34,948 nucleotides of DNA from an uncultured Sulfitobacter sp. (GTDB lineage: Bacteria; Pseudomonadota; Alphaproteobacteria; Rhodobacterales; Rhodobacteraceae). The stretch spans positions 1-34,948 of the forward strand of contig CANMXJ010000025.1 of the NCBI GenBank assembly GCA_947501805.1, in the 5' to 3' direction. The notes under the pieces were generated by a model. It was not told where the DNA came from, ran no database searches, and was given only the letters and a program-made list of their open reading frames with translations. The translations under genes and the position numbers were made by a program. Numbering within the stretch: the first letter of the stretch is position 1; the number at the start of each line of letters is the position of its first letter. Below, piece after piece: positions 1 to 7,480 of this stretch.

Positions 1-77
1 TGTCTGCACGCCGATGTATGACGGTCCCGTCAAAGGTGCGTGCGCTGCGTTAATCACGCGCTTTTTCGTCCCGTCGC
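1..77. repeat. Terminal direct repeat, left copy (circular-assembly overlap)
   Basis: These 77 bases are identical to the last 77 bases of the window (34872-34948). An exact overlap of this odd length at the two contig ends is what a k-mer assembler leaves on a closed circle. The two copies are therefore one locus, and the true molecule is 34,871 bp. The overlap contains the last codons and stop of parA and the first part of the spacer to parB, so the partition operon runs across the join. Confidence 0.92.
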
Positions 78-1414
78 CATGTGCCGATCAGCAGGCGTTT
101 GAAAGCCGCATAGGTCGCGTCAAACGCTTGGCGCCCGCGGGCATATGTTTCGCGGTTAAAGTCGCGGTAGTCAGCTTCATAGATGCCATTTACCGACTCT
201 CCGGCCTGGCCAATCAGGGCGGTGAAATCCTGACGGTGGGGGGACAGGACGGGGCCAAGATAGGCCTGCATGAGTGCTGCCATTTCAGCCTGTTGTGCGC
301 CGTCATAACGGGTGATCACGGCGCGCACGGCGTCCCATTCAAAGGCCATGCCATCGCGGCCCAAGGCACGCGCGGCCATGTTCTCGCTGTCCTCGATGGA
401 ACCGAAGGTGGCGTGCAGCATGTCAAAGAACCGGCCCGTTGAATCAAATTCGAGAAAGGACGCACCAAGCGGCACCAACAGGATGTCGGCCGCTGACAGA
501 CCGTTGATGGTGAGATAGCCGAGGGCAGGGGGGGTATCGACAAAGATGATGTCGTAGTCGGCCAGCACGCCGTCCGCCTCAAGACGTTCGGTCAGGGCAT
601 CCCATAGTTTCCAGCGCCGTGCGGCCATGCGCCAGACGGGTATCTGGAATTCGGCCCAGTAGAGGTTCAGCTGGGCGCCGATCAGGTCGATGTTGGGCCA
701 GTGGGTTTTCTGGATCAGGTCGGGGGCCGAGACTTTCAGCGCCTCGGACAGCGTATCGTCAATGTCGATCACCTGTTCACCGCGCGACAGACGGCTGTGG
801 TTTTCCACTTGGGCGGCTTCGGCGTAATGACGGGCGAGCAGGGGAAAGACGGTCTGCCATTCGTCCTCGACGGTGCCGCCAAAGATCGAGGTCATGGAGC
901 CTTGGGAATCCAGATCAATCACCAGCACGCGGTAGCCATCAAGGGCGGCTGACATGGCGAGGTGGGCGGCGGTGGAGGTCTTGCCCACGCCGCCCTTGAA
1001 GTTGGCCACAGCGACGATTTTTGCAGGCAATCCTTCGGGGCGATAGGGGCGGTATTCTTTGGACTTTGACCCCTCCTGAGAGAAATGGGCACGCAGGCGC
1101 AGCACCTCGTCCAAGGTGAACCACTTGGCGCCGCCTTCGGTTTCGGTCTTGCCCTGGGGCAGGTCGGGATTGGATTTCAGCACACGGCGGAAATGCGCAG
1201 GGGCGACGGGGATCAGGTATTTGGTGATCTCCCAGGTGGAGAACAGGCGCAGGGATTTCTGGCCTGTTGCGTCCATGCCTCGTGCGGCCAGGTCATCGCG
1301 CCCGCGTGTGCAGGCGGCGGCCATTTCGCCAAAGGCGGCGGTGGAGCCAATGGGACCGAGATCAGCCAAAGCCTGATCGGGATCAATGTTGAAATAGGGA
1401 GGAAGCTCTGCCAT
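50..1414 (-). CDS. parA: ParA-family plasmid partition ATPase
   Basis: 454 residues. This is a Walker-type partition ATPase that, with ParB bound at parS, positions plasmid copies before division. The deviant Walker A box KGGVGKTS lies at residues 140-147, and a DTPP switch-type segment follows near residue 290 (VDTPPALGY). The first 120 residues are a DNA-binding-type extension (LFSTWEITKYL, then WFTLDEVLRLR). This is typical of the large type Ia plasmid ParA proteins that also repress their own operon. An AGG precedes the ATG at a suitable distance. Transcription runs towards the contig end: on the circle parB starts 72 bp after the parA stop, so the two form an operon. Divergent repA lies on the other side, across the origin region. 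The family call is secure; self-repression is inferred from the N-terminal extension. Confidence 0.95.
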   Translation of the reverse strand: MAELPPYFNIDPDQALADLGPIGSTAAFGEMAAACTRGRDDLAARGMDATGQKSLRLFSTWEITKYLIPVAPAHFRRVLKSNPDLPQGKTETEGGAKWFTLDEVLRLRAHFSQEGSKSKEYRPYRPEGLPAKIVAVANFKGGVGKTSTAAHLAMSAALDGYRVLVIDLDSQGSMTSIFGGTVEDEWQTVFPLLARHYAEAAQVENHSRLSRGEQVIDIDDTLSEALKVSAPDLIQKTHWPNIDLIGAQLNLYWAEFQIPVWRMAARRWKLWDALTERLEADGVLADYDIIFVDTPPALGYLTINGLSAADILLVPLGASFLEFDSTGRFFDMLHATFGSIEDSENMAARALGRDGMAFEWDAVRAVITRYDGAQQAEMAALMQAYLGPVLSPHRQDFTALIGQAGESVNGIYEADYRDFNRETYARGRQAFDATYAAFKRLLIGTWRRDEKARD

Positions 1415-1656
1415 GGAGTGCGCCTGATGTGCTATGTTTCCCTTAATGTAACACGAAAGGCAGCATGTGGAAGTAAAAACGTCTCATTTCTTGTTTTTCT
1501 AAGCAAATCCTGTGATTTTGACGAGTATAGGCAGGTTTTGGAGAGAGGGGCGAAAAATATCTTAGGTGTTATGATGTGTTATTTATAAGTTACGGTGTAA
1601 AGCTGTGCTTATAAGTGACTGATATAAAATGAGCTTCTGGCTTTTTTTTGTTAAAG

Positions 1657-1717
1657 GCGATTCTGAAACCACGTCTAAGTGACTCTGAACCCCCGATAAA
1701 GCGACTCTGATCCCCCG
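1657..1717 (+). repeat. Three iterons with 22-bp period
   Basis: GCGATTCTGAAACCACG (1657-1673), GTGACTCTGAACCCCCG (1679-1695) and GCGACTCTGATCCCCCG (1701-1717) are imperfect 17-bp repeats whose starts are exactly 22 bp apart, about two helical turns. Two degenerate upstream relatives, TTATAAGTTAC (1583-1593) and TTATAAGTGAC (1609-1619), share the TAAGTGAC part of the second unit. Such helically phased repeats beside a RepA gene are the expected binding sites of the initiator. Confidence 0.75.
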
Positions 1718-1737
1718 TTCTCATCGCTGGACAGAAG

Positions 1738-1746
1738 TTATCCACA
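1738..1746 (+). promoter_or_regulatory. DnaA box
   Basis: TTATCCACA is a perfect match to the consensus DnaA box. It lies 21 bp downstream of the last iteron and about 120 bp before the repA start, which supports placing the replication origin here. Confidence 0.75.
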
Positions 1747-1864
1747 GGGGATAGCGTGGGTGTCATTGAAACCACGATTCCCGATCAAGGGAACACATGC
1801 AGCAGTAACAGGCCCATCAAGACGTTCAGACGTAATGTCAGGCGGGCCAGCAGAGGCAGGATAA

Positions 1865-2875
1865 ATGGCGGAACTGGCCAGAGCGGGGCTGTTGCCCGAC
1901 AGGCATCCGACGGCGGACTTCTTTGTCTGTGACGTCTTTGATGCGGTGCCCAAGGATGATCTGGCAAGCATGGAGCATCCGATTTTCACGCTGTCGACAC
2001 GACCGGACCGGCGCATCCTGAATTACGCACATAACGGCACCGAGATCACGGTGGTGCCGTCGATGCGGGGATTGGCGACGATCCATGACAAGGACATTCT
2101 GATTTTTTGCATCAGTCAGTTGATGGCGGCGCTGAACGCAGGGCGAGCGACCAGCCGGACGTTGACGCTCAAGGCGCACGACCTGTTGGTGGCGACAAAC
2201 CGCGAAACCAGCGGGGATGCCTACCGCCGCTTGAAGGACGCGTTCGAGCGGCTGGCGGGCACGCGGATCACCACGAACATCCGGACGGGCGAGCACGAGG
2301 TCACGTCGGGTTTTGGTCTGATCGAGAGCTGGGAAATTGTGCGTCGCGCACGCGGCGGGCGCATGATGAGCGTGTCGGTGACGCTGTCGGAATGGCTGTA
2401 CCGCGCGGTGCTGAACAAATCGGTGCTGACGCTGAGCCGTGATTATTTCCGTCTGCGCAAACCGTTGGAGCGGCGTATTTATGAACTCGCGCGCAAACAC
2501 TGCGGGCGTCAGCCAGGCTGGCGGGTGTCGGTGGATGTACTGTTGAAGAAATCCGGCTCCGCCTCTCCGCGCCGCGTGTTTCGCGCCATGCTGCGCGAGA
2601 TGATCAAGAGCGATCACTTGCCCGATTACACGGCTGTGGAGGAGGAGGGGGACATCATCCGCTTTGCGCCCCGTGCTGTGCTCGATGCACCGGAGGCACC
2701 ACCGCTGTCGGAGGCGGCTTATAGCGCGGCGCGCGGGCTGTTGCCGGGGTACGACGTCTATGCGCTTGAGGCGGAGTGGCGGACCTATTGGGCGTCTTCG
2801 GGGCGGCCAAGGCTGCGCTCGGCGGACGGGGCCTTTGTGGGATTTGTGAAGGCGCGGGCAAAGCAGGACGGGTAG
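1865..2875 (+). CDS. repA: Plasmid replication initiator RepA (RPA family)
   Basis: 336 residues. This is the initiator that binds the iterons upstream and opens the origin. The segment from about residue 35 to 250 matches the RPA-type initiators of alphaproteobacterial plasmids. It contains MEHPIFTLSTRPD, RRYEH-like winged-helix segments (LNKSVLTLSRDYFRLRKPLERRIYELARKHCG) and a second DNA-binding part (VSVDVLLKKSGS). The chosen ATG follows AGGCAGG with a four-base spacer. The gene is divergent from parA across the iteron region. It belongs to the RepA replicon class of the Roseobacter group; the exact compatibility subgroup cannot be set without an alignment. Expression is probably limited by RepA binding to the iterons (inference). 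Confidence 0.93.
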   Translation: MAELARAGLLPDRHPTADFFVCDVFDAVPKDDLASMEHPIFTLSTRPDRRILNYAHNGTEITVVPSMRGLATIHDKDILIFCISQLMAALNAGRATSRTLTLKAHDLLVATNRETSGDAYRRLKDAFERLAGTRITTNIRTGEHEVTSGFGLIESWEIVRRARGGRMMSVSVTLSEWLYRAVLNKSVLTLSRDYFRLRKPLERRIYELARKHCGRQPGWRVSVDVLLKKSGSASPRRVFRAMLREMIKSDHLPDYTAVEEEGDIIRFAPRAVLDAPEAPPLSEAAYSAARGLLPGYDVYALEAEWRTYWASSGRPRLRSADGAFVGFVKARAKQDG

Positions 2876-3058
2876 GGGCGTTATGTGGATGCGGTGAACG
2901 GCAGCTTGGAGCCCGAAGTACCAGATGCTGCGCCATAATCGAACGACTGCTTCCAAGTTGCAGCCACGTTGCGTTATCGAACTGCTCATAGAACGCAGAG
3001 AGCAGTTTTCGTTAATCATTTTGCAGTAAGTCTTGCTAAACCATTGCGCGGAGTGTCG
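2876..3058 (+). other. Spacer between repA and the toxin gene
   Basis: 183 bp without a credible gene. The base composition drops here from the GC-rich replicon to the AT-richer toxin island. A GGAG at about 3049-3053 acts as ribosome binding site for the ATG at 3059. No clear terminator was seen behind repA. Confidence 0.4.
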
Positions 3059-4108
3059 ATGCAACAGAAATTCAGTGACTTCCTAAGGCATGGCGGTAGT
3101 GGCCAATACGTCCTGTCGCAGCGGCATGGAAGAACCATTGGCCAGAATCTGACACTTTCTCTCAAGTCAACTATCCCGAGCTACTCTGCTCTACGGGCCG
3201 ACTTTAGCAACCGTCTAGATCAAGCGGCTGCCGAAAATGCCCGGATGTTGCTGAATGCTTTGACGCCCCCAGATACAGTGCCGAACGTGATCGAGGCTGA
3301 TCTAAGGGACGTGTCAGACGCCAAAGAAAAAGCGCTAATCGCATGAGACACGCGACTTGAGAACATATTCAATGAGTACCAAAACCACACACAGCGATTG
3401 AGACCGCTGCGCTCGGACATGGAAGAACGCTTGCTGCGGGCGTTTGCTGGTCTGATCAACCAGCTCCGACAAGAAGACCTTGGTATTGAGCAGTATACTT
3501 TGCGCTCACAAGACGACACTAAAGTGCGTGATAGCCATGCAGAACATGACGACCAGGTATTTCGTTGGGATAGTCCCCCGGCGGGCGGGCATCCAGGCGA
3601 AGCGCATAACTGTAGGTGCTACGCGGAACCCATTGCGCCAGCCCATCAAATCGACGTAGTTCTAGTCGACTTCGACGGCAGCGTTCCTCCACAAAATCTT
3701 TCAATCCATGAAGCTAGCGGGGGCCACACCATTGCGCTACATGTCGGAAAGAGCGAAGGCTTCCTAATCGGATCGGTTAGCACTTCACGTGGTAGAACGT
3801 TTTTTGCGAGCTTATATCGGTGGCGACATGGAACATTCCCATCCCTCGAAGCGGCGCAGAGGCTGACGAACTCCAATCTGGCGAGAAACGTGGACGTTGT
3901 GAACGAAGTCGCCAGCGGGAGATTGCGTAGAGCATTTATAACAAGTGATTTTGGATCAATAACAGGCTTTGAGGCATATCGAACCACTCAGCGCGCGTCA
4001 TCTCCGATACAACTCCGGCGGACATTGGGTGTGGGTACCGTTATTGAGCACGCCCCGGACATGCCGGATGGATTTATCATTATCACATCCTATCCAAGGA
4101 TTGACTAA
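3059..4108 (+). pseudogene. MuF-like/RNase A-like polymorphic toxin, interrupted by an in-frame TGA
   Basis: The reading frame from the ATG at 3059 (GGAG before it) to the TAA at 4106 is open except for one TGA at 3344-3346 (codon 96). Without that stop it would code for about 349 residues. Codons on both sides are in the same frame, so this is a nonsense change, not a frameshift. Residues about 145-193 match the C-terminal part of phage Mu gpF/SPP1 gp7 minor head proteins (RDSHAEHDDQVFRWDSPP, HPG, NCRCYAEP). From about residue 215 the protein matches the bacterial RNase A-like toxin domain of CdiA-CT type: GGHTIALHVGKS at 221-232, and a C-terminal IITSYP in which T343 and Y345 form the T-x-Y pair I recall as catalytic in the Yersinia kristensenii toxin. 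A TTG at 3398 could restart translation and yield a 236-residue protein with the toxic domain intact. An immunity gene follows after one base. Confidence 0.72.
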
Positions 4109-4109
4109 C

Positions 4110-4412
4110 ATGACGCCACCGAGATCATTTTACGACTTCACCTTGCAATTTCATCAAGACCTAGATGTCGTTCATCCTGGTTGGGCCGATACCCCAAACG
4201 GGCGCAACCAAATTTATGAAGACTTTCGAAAAAGCTATGGCGATCAAGCTGTGCAGGAATTAGTCACGTACTGCGAAAAACTCTTAGCTGATAGCAAGAC
4301 TGATCTAGGAACACTTTGGATTAAAGAAACCAAGGCCGACTGGGTTGTTCCAGATAAGGGCGTTCGTTTCCTCTTTAAGGACTTCTTGGGTTGGGCGGCT
4401 TCGCTATCTTAG
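4110..4412 (+). CDS. Probable immunity protein for the RNase A-like toxin
   Basis: 100 residues, starting at the ATG at 4110, one base after the toxin stop. The longer frame beginning at 3969 would run through the toxin domain and is unlikely. The N-terminal FYDFTLQFHQDLDVVHPGW resembles CdiI-type immunity proteins, which often begin with an aromatic segment and FHQD. The protein is small, acidic and has no signal peptide or membrane segment, as expected for a cytoplasmic inhibitor that caps the nuclease. Position right behind the toxin and translational coupling are the main support; the family match is from memory. It keeps an intact frame although the toxin carries a nonsense codon, which fits a toxin still active from an internal start or only recently broken. 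Confidence 0.62.
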   Translation: MTPPRSFYDFTLQFHQDLDVVHPGWADTPNGRNQIYEDFRKSYGDQAVQELVTYCEKLLADSKTDLGTLWIKETKADWVVPDKGVRFLFKDFLGWAASLS

Positions 4413-4510
4413 GCCACTTCTGAACGAAGGAACTCCAAATGCAGCCATTGGTGCAAGTGCAGCGAATTGACGCTCTGTCCGCATACCGGACCTTTCACTA
4501 GCCCCTCCCT
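4413..4510. other. Convergent spacer with a short hairpin
   Basis: 98 bp between the immunity gene (plus) and the cyclase gene (minus). GTCCG (4477-4481) and CGGAC (4487-4491) form a 5-bp hairpin with a CATAC loop, followed on the plus strand by CTTTC. It may act as a weak terminator. The stretch around it resembles short non-coding relics common in Rhodobacteraceae intergenic DNA, but I cannot prove this. Confidence 0.3.
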
Positions 4511-5389
4511 CTAATCCGGCACCAGATCATTTGTACTGTAGCGGATTACAGACGCTGCCATGTCCTGATCGCGTATGCCCACCAGCACCAGACCTGTCCC
4601 GTTCAAGAGCATCGCACGGCGCTGCACGGCGATTTGCTGGCCATCGGACATGACAATGGTGCTGCCCGAAGAGCTGTGATCGGTGTATTCCAGTTGCGCG
4701 GCGCGCAGCTCGAAACTGCCGTGTTTGCGCGACACCCACGGATGGTCCATCACCACATCGCAATCAAACGCCCGCCCGACGCTGAGGCTGTGTCCGTCTG
4801 TCAGGGTCCAGTTGTGATCCCCGCACACCAGTTCCACAGATTCGGTGCGCCGCCCGAGGCTGGCATCCCCGCCCGCCCCGAACAGCACGGTTTGCGTGTC
4901 CATATCGCTGACCGCAAAGGAATGCACGCGGGTGGGCGCGCTTTTGCCCTTCAGCTTGATGCCACCCATCGACACGCACAGCGCACGGGTGCGCGGGTCA
5001 AGCTGCTCGAACATGGGGCCGCCGATCAGTACCTCGCGCGGTTTTGCCATGGAGGCCAGCCGCGCCGTGGTGTTGACCGCATCGCCATAGACATCCGTGC
5101 CTTGCTGCACCAGATCACCCCAGTAAAGTCCGGCATGCACACTTAGCCCGTGGTCCCAGTTTTCCCCGATGATCATCCGCGCGGCTTTGAAGGCGTGATC
5201 GGCCTGTGCAAAGAAACTGAGGGTGTCATCACCCTTGGACTTCACACAGTGACCGTCATTTTCCCGGATGATTGCCCGCATGCGGTCCAGAATGATGTTG
5301 ATCTGTTGCATCGCATCCGTGTCAGACAGCTTTTCATAAAGAGGGGTGCTGCCGGTAATATCGGCAATCAAGACGTAGGCCGTTGCCAT
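4511..5389 (-). CDS. Class III adenylate/guanylate cyclase with C-terminal FHA domain
   Basis: 292 residues from the ATG at 5389. A longer frame exists, but this start follows GCGGAG and begins directly with the cyclase domain. Residues 1-160 form a class III nucleotide cyclase: the metal-binding aspartates are D10 (LIADITGS) and D54 (SKGDDTLSFF), and the transition-state pair is N106/R110 (YGDAVNTTAR). The catalytic set therefore looks complete. Residues about 195-270 form a forkhead-associated domain, with GR at 205-206 and SRKH at 220-223, which would bind phosphothreonine. No membrane segment is present, so it is a cytosolic signalling enzyme. Its activity is probably linked to a Ser/Thr kinase or phosphorylated partner encoded elsewhere. 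It is divergent from the secreted protease gene, so a role in control of surface functions is possible (inference). Whether it uses ATP or GTP cannot be told. Confidence 0.85.
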   Translation of the reverse strand: MATAYVLIADITGSTPLYEKLSDTDAMQQINIILDRMRAIIRENDGHCVKSKGDDTLSFFAQADHAFKAARMIIGENWDHGLSVHAGLYWGDLVQQGTDVYGDAVNTTARLASMAKPREVLIGGPMFEQLDPRTRALCVSMGGIKLKGKSAPTRVHSFAVSDMDTQTVLFGAGGDASLGRRTESVELVCGDHNWTLTDGHSLSVGRAFDCDVVMDHPWVSRKHGSFELRAAQLEYTDHSSSGSTIVMSDGQQIAVQRRAMLLNGTGLVLVGIRDQDMAASVIRYSTNDLVPD

Positions 5390-5801
5390 AATGCTATGCG
5401 CTCCGCAGATCATCGGCAGATGGAAAAACCGAATATCTGTCAAGTTTAGGGCCGGGGCGGCGCACATGCAATGTTTCAGAGCAGCGGGCAAAGAGGGATG
5501 ATGGTGCATCCCTGCGATGCCGGATTTGTGATCTGTCCATGTGGTGATGGGCGGGAAATATCCGGTGCAAACCCTCCTTTTGCGCCGGTGTTCGCGGTTA
5601 AGCCCGGGTTCACTACTTTACCATAGTGTCGCCCCAATATCTGCGCACATGTGATGCAGAACGTAGCCTTGCAGCATTTTGCACTTCACGAAAGTCAGGA
5701 TGGAAAGGCAGGTGCGTTCCACTGTTGGAAACAACGGTGCCTCTTGGGATCGCATCGACGTGGCGTGTTTTGAGTAGTGAGTAACGTAAAGGGTATCATG
5801 A
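5390..5801. other. Divergent intergenic region, cyclase and protease genes
   Basis: 412 bp with no convincing gene. It should hold the promoters for the cyclase (minus) and the protease (plus). Visible items are CACATGTG (5646-5653), a short palindrome, and a hairpin with a GAAA loop at 5720-5739. AAAGGG at about 5785-5790 can serve as ribosome binding site for the ATG at 5802. Confidence 0.4.
5720..5739 (+). other. Hairpin with GAAA tetraloop in the protease leader
   Basis: CACTGTTG (5720-5727), GAAA loop, CAACGGTG (5732-5739). Eight pairs including one T-G wobble, closed by a GNRA-type loop on the plus strand. It ends 62 bases before the protease ATG and is not followed by a T-tract, so it is a leader structure rather than a terminator if it is transcribed. 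Confidence 0.35.
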
Positions 5802-7274
5802 ATGCAGTACCATCTGAGTGATGTGAAATGGGGCGCAGGCGAGATTGGTGAAAGCGGCGGCATTGTTCACTGGAGCTTTGCCACAACGCCCGGCACCGGA
5901 TTCAGATTTACCGATTATATCACCGACCCGATCTACCGTGACATGATCCGCGATGCGTTTCAGGCATGGGAAGACGTGGCCGACATCAATTTTGTCGAGG
6001 TCACGGCGGGGGATCAAACGGACATCCATCTGGGCTGGGATCTGATTGACGGGCCATTCAATGTGGTGGGGGAGGCTGCGACCAGAGGGTCCAAGACAGT
6101 CTCGCCGTTGTTCAGCATGACCAGTGCGGAAATCCGTTTTGACATATCCGAAAACTGGGGCAGCACACGCGAGGTCGGGCGTAACGAGGTGGGTCTGTAT
6201 CAGGTGGCCCTGCACGAGATCGGCCATGCCATCGGCCTTGATCACACCGACGACCCCGACACGATCATGTTTGCCAGTGACATCAGCAGACAGACCGGCC
6301 TGACCCCCGGCGACATCAGGGGCGTCCAGATTTTTTATGGCGAAGCGCAGAACAATCCGCAGGCCCCGGAGCCCAATCCTGTCGTGTCCAATATTGCCAC
6401 AAACGGCAATGACACTTTTGTGGCGCGTGCGGGGGATGACGTGATCAATGGCAGGGGTGGCACAGATACCCTGATCCTGTCAGGGAACCAGTCACAATAT
6501 ACCCTGCAACTGGCAGACGGGAACCTGATCCTGACGGACCGCACGTCGAACGGGGATGGCACGGATGTGCTGTCCAGCATCGAACAGTTGAATTTCGCAT
6601 CCGGTGCGCCGCAGGTGGGTAACGGGTCGCTCAACATGGAAGCGCTGGATGGCATCACCACGCTTGATCCGCAGGCATTGGCCGGTATCGTCGAATTGTA
6701 TATCGCGTATTTCGACCGCGCGCCCGATGCGGTGGGCCTTGCCTATTGGGGCAATGCGCTGGCCGAAGGGATGAGCATGAAGGCCATTGCCGCAAGCTTT
6801 AACGTGCAGGTGGAAACCCGCGCGGCCTATCCCGAAACAATGAGCAACGCGGAGTTGGCCACCGCTGTCTATGACAATGTGTTGGGGCGGGTGCCGGATC
6901 AGGAAGGGTTTGCGTATTGGGTCGGCCAGCTGGACGCCGGTATCCTTGAGCGTGACACTTTTATTCTGAATGTGCTGGGCGGGGCCAAGGTGGCCCCCGG
7001 GCCTGATGCGTCTGCCGATCATATCGCCAACCTTGCCAGAGACAAACAATACCTTGCGGACAAGACCGATATCGGCACCTATTTTGCGGTGGCCAAAGGC
7101 ATGTCGGATGTGGATGACGCCGCCCTTGTGATGATGTCCTTTGACGGCTCCCCAGACAGCGTGACACAGGCCTTTGCTGCCGTTGACCGCCATTATACCG
7201 ACGCGCTTGATCCTGACAGCGGTGATTTCCTGATGCCGCTGGTGGGTGTTCTCGAGGACGGGTTCATGGTGTAG
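5802..7274 (+). CDS. Secreted matrixin-like metalloprotease with RTX-like and DUF4214 segments
   Basis: 490 residues. The N-terminal 180 residues form a metzincin protease: the zinc motif HEIGHAIGLDH is at 138-148 (catalytic E139) and a Met-turn candidate, TIMFA, is at about 154-158. There is no signal peptide and no propeptide. Residues about 200-265 contain RTX-like calcium-binding sequence (NGNDTFVARAGDDVINGRGG) followed by a SSIEQLNFA segment. A DUF4214 domain occupies about 285-405 (ELYIAYFDRAPDAVGLAYW and a second FAYWVGQLD unit). Absence of a Sec signal together with RTX-like repeats points to export by a type I system, and one is encoded at 21436-24511. The same DUF4214 module occurs in the two giant proteins of this plasmid, so all three may act on or bind the same surface structure (inference). 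ATG after AAAGGG; downstream is an ABC exporter gene in the same direction. Confidence 0.82.
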   Translation: MQYHLSDVKWGAGEIGESGGIVHWSFATTPGTGFRFTDYITDPIYRDMIRDAFQAWEDVADINFVEVTAGDQTDIHLGWDLIDGPFNVVGEAATRGSKTVSPLFSMTSAEIRFDISENWGSTREVGRNEVGLYQVALHEIGHAIGLDHTDDPDTIMFASDISRQTGLTPGDIRGVQIFYGEAQNNPQAPEPNPVVSNIATNGNDTFVARAGDDVINGRGGTDTLILSGNQSQYTLQLADGNLILTDRTSNGDGTDVLSSIEQLNFASGAPQVGNGSLNMEALDGITTLDPQALAGIVELYIAYFDRAPDAVGLAYWGNALAEGMSMKAIAASFNVQVETRAAYPETMSNAELATAVYDNVLGRVPDQEGFAYWVGQLDAGILERDTFILNVLGGAKVAPGPDASADHIANLARDKQYLADKTDIGTYFAVAKGMSDVDDAALVMMSFDGSPDSVTQAFAAVDRHYTDALDPDSGDFLMPLVGVLEDGFMV

Positions 7275-7480
7275 CACCAAAAATCCGCAGGCAACCCAGG
7301 GGCTTTGGATATCTTGTACATGCACAAAACAAATGGCTCCGTTCGCGCGGGGTCTTTTGTTGTTGCGTACCCCAAAAACCGCAGCGCCTTTGTGTGCATG
7401 GTCCATGTCATTGTACCCCACGCCATAGACCTGTAGATGGCTGTGGTGAGCCACAGGATTGAGGCGTTCAGCAGGGTATC
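7275..7480 (+). other. Spacer before the MsbA-like exporter gene
   Basis: 206 bp without a credible gene. CTGTGG (7441-7446) and CCACAG (7451-7456) form a 6-bp hairpin with a TGAG loop 24 bases before the exporter ATG. GCAGGG precedes that ATG as a possible ribosome binding site. No clear terminator behind the protease gene was found. Confidence 0.35.

Larger units (their letters stand above)
1415..1864. other. Replication-origin and divergent promoter region between parA and repA
   Basis: This 450-bp stretch has no credible gene. It is AT-rich in its first two thirds and holds direct repeats with a shared GTGACT-type core (1583-1717), a T-tract (1642-1649) and a perfect DnaA box (1738-1746). 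The order of AT-rich segment, iterons, DnaA box and initiator gene is the usual make-up of an iteron-controlled origin. It must also hold the promoters of parA (minus) and repA (plus), but I could not assign -35/-10 boxes with confidence. Confidence 0.7.

Noticed and set aside
1838..3064. 408-residue minus-strand frame across repA
   Set aside because: Fully antisense to RepA, His/Arg/Gln-rich as expected of a shadow frame in GC-rich DNA.
5618..5886. Short minus-strand frames in the cyclase-protease spacer
   Set aside because: No ribosome binding site or family pattern; they run into the protease gene on the opposite strand.
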